DNA of 40,625 nucleotides from an uncultured Saprospiraceae bacterium (GTDB lineage: Bacteria; Bacteroidota; Bacteroidia; Chitinophagales; Saprospiraceae): contig CALDUE010000054.1 in assembly GCA_937923485.1 (NCBI GenBank), forward strand, positions 1-40,625, written 5' to 3'. Positions 40,353 through 40,625 of the stretch are shown in pieces (position 1 is the first letter of the stretch; the number at the start of each line of letters is the position of its first letter). Position numbers and translations under genes: made by a program. The notes beneath the pieces were generated by a model. The model was not told where the DNA came from. It saw only the letters and a list, made by a program, of their open reading frames with translations, and did not search any database.

Positions 40353-40625
40353 TTACAGCGGGCGAAGTCGCAGTACTCGGCCTGGATCTTCGACACCTAC
40401 ATAAATAAATCCGTCTGGTCCCTCGGTGACAAAGCGTAGTCGGCCAATATTTTTCATTAGCGGTTCTTCGCTGATTACGCGTTCGCCGTCGAGGCGAACC
40501 AGATTGAGGTATTTGTACCGAAGCGAGCCAACCAGCAGGTTGCCTTTCCAGTCTCCATACTTATCGGATGTCACGAAGGTCATGCCACTAGGCGCTATCG
40601 AAGGCGTCCAATAATGCAGCGGCTG
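40353..40625 (-). CDS. PQQ-dependent aldose sugar dehydrogenase-like protein, C-terminal end only
   Basis: The frame is open to the right edge and gives the last 90 residues. It reads HYWTPSIAPSGMTFVTSDKY, GDWKGNLLVGSLRYKYLNLVRL, EEPLMKNIGRLRFVTEGPDGF and IYVGVEDPGRVLRLRPL, the end of the six-bladed propeller of soluble PQQ sugar dehydrogenases (YliI/GDH-B type), where PSIAPSGM and GNLLVGSL are characteristic. Relatives oxidise aldoses in the periplasm. The N-terminus and catalytic His lie outside the window. Confidence 0.88.
   Translation of the reverse strand, partial: QPLHYWTPSIAPSGMTFVTSDKYGDWKGNLLVGSLRYKYLNLVRLDGERVISEEPLMKNIGRLRFVTEGPDGFIYVGVEDPGRVLRLRPL

Noticed and set aside
40239-40439. 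66-residue plus-strand ORF (MKSTSTGLTFRERYEKQ...)
   Set aside because: Its second half is antisense to the sugar-dehydrogenase gene and it starts beside that gene's terminator; considered weak, not annotated.
1-40625. CRISPR arrays, tRNA or rRNA genes, prophage genes
   Set aside because: The only regular repeats have period seven and no spacers; no tRNA cloverleaf, rRNA segment or phage structural gene was recognised while reading.

Overview
The window looks like a chromosome segment from a marine or environmental member of the Bacteroidota, probably Saprospiria-like. This is inferred from gene content, not from a search. Three long secreted proteins carry type IX secretion (T9SS) sorting domains: two of type A (NYPNPF / APNP) and one gliding-associated type B. 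PKD-like repeats, a Bacteroidetes-type glutaminyl cyclase/M28 lipoprotein, DUF5522, a DUF4331 pair, acid-rich lipoprotein signals and TAnnTTTG-type promoter boxes all fit. Base composition is moderate, and most genes are singletons or pairs on alternating strands. Many lack a clear Shine-Dalgarno, so ATG starts were chosen by family N-termini and signal peptides.

Layout. 0-3.1 kb: 3' part of an ArfB-type ribosome-rescue hydrolase, a tiny Cys-rich protein, a secreted two-domain NTF2-like protein, an MntA/HepT toxin-antitoxin pair flanked by two copies of the 3' end of that NTF2-like gene, and a TM2 protein. 3.2-10 kb: tryptophan 2,3-dioxygenase diverging from a PfkB sugar kinase and a GH32-like lipoprotein that has lost its nucleophile. 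These are followed on the other strand by WecA/TagO-CrcB and an M3 oligoendopeptidase. 10.1-13.9 kb: envelope core (uppS, bamA) with a structured leader between them. 14-19 kb: a winged-helix regulator with a clear operator, a probable small RNA, a T9SS-exported M28 peptidase, an M24 'aminopeptidase P' whose metal ligands are nearly all replaced, and a glutaminyl-cyclase-type M28 lipoprotein. 19-19.9 kb: about 0.9 kb of non-coding heptanucleotide arrays and direct repeats. 19.9-23.7 kb: DUF5522 overlapping a binding protein without a signal peptide, a GNAT, ssb and a TPM-domain membrane protein. 23.7-25.2 kb: an IS110-family element with a long structured 5' non-coding end. 25.4-34.6 kb: two large divergent secreted surface proteins (2069 and 914 aa) with a C8 tract between them. 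34.8-40.6 kb: DUF2891 lipoprotein, PaiB-like FMN protein, DUF4331 pair with TPR lipoprotein, small membrane protein, and the 3' end of a PQQ-type sugar dehydrogenase.

The most unexpected signal is not a gene. The 14-mer GCTTTCGCYAAAAC (Y = C or T) occurs exactly eight times in 40.6 kb, four per strand, in unrelated coding and intergenic places, with further near matches. Random expectation is far below one. It has the behaviour of a genome-wide signal (uptake, Chi-like or segregation motif) or a dispersed short repeat. Other leads are two predicted pseudo-enzymes, a candidate small RNA with promoter and terminator, a possible IS110 bridge RNA, heptamer arrays, and the toxin-antitoxin module set between duplicated gene ends.
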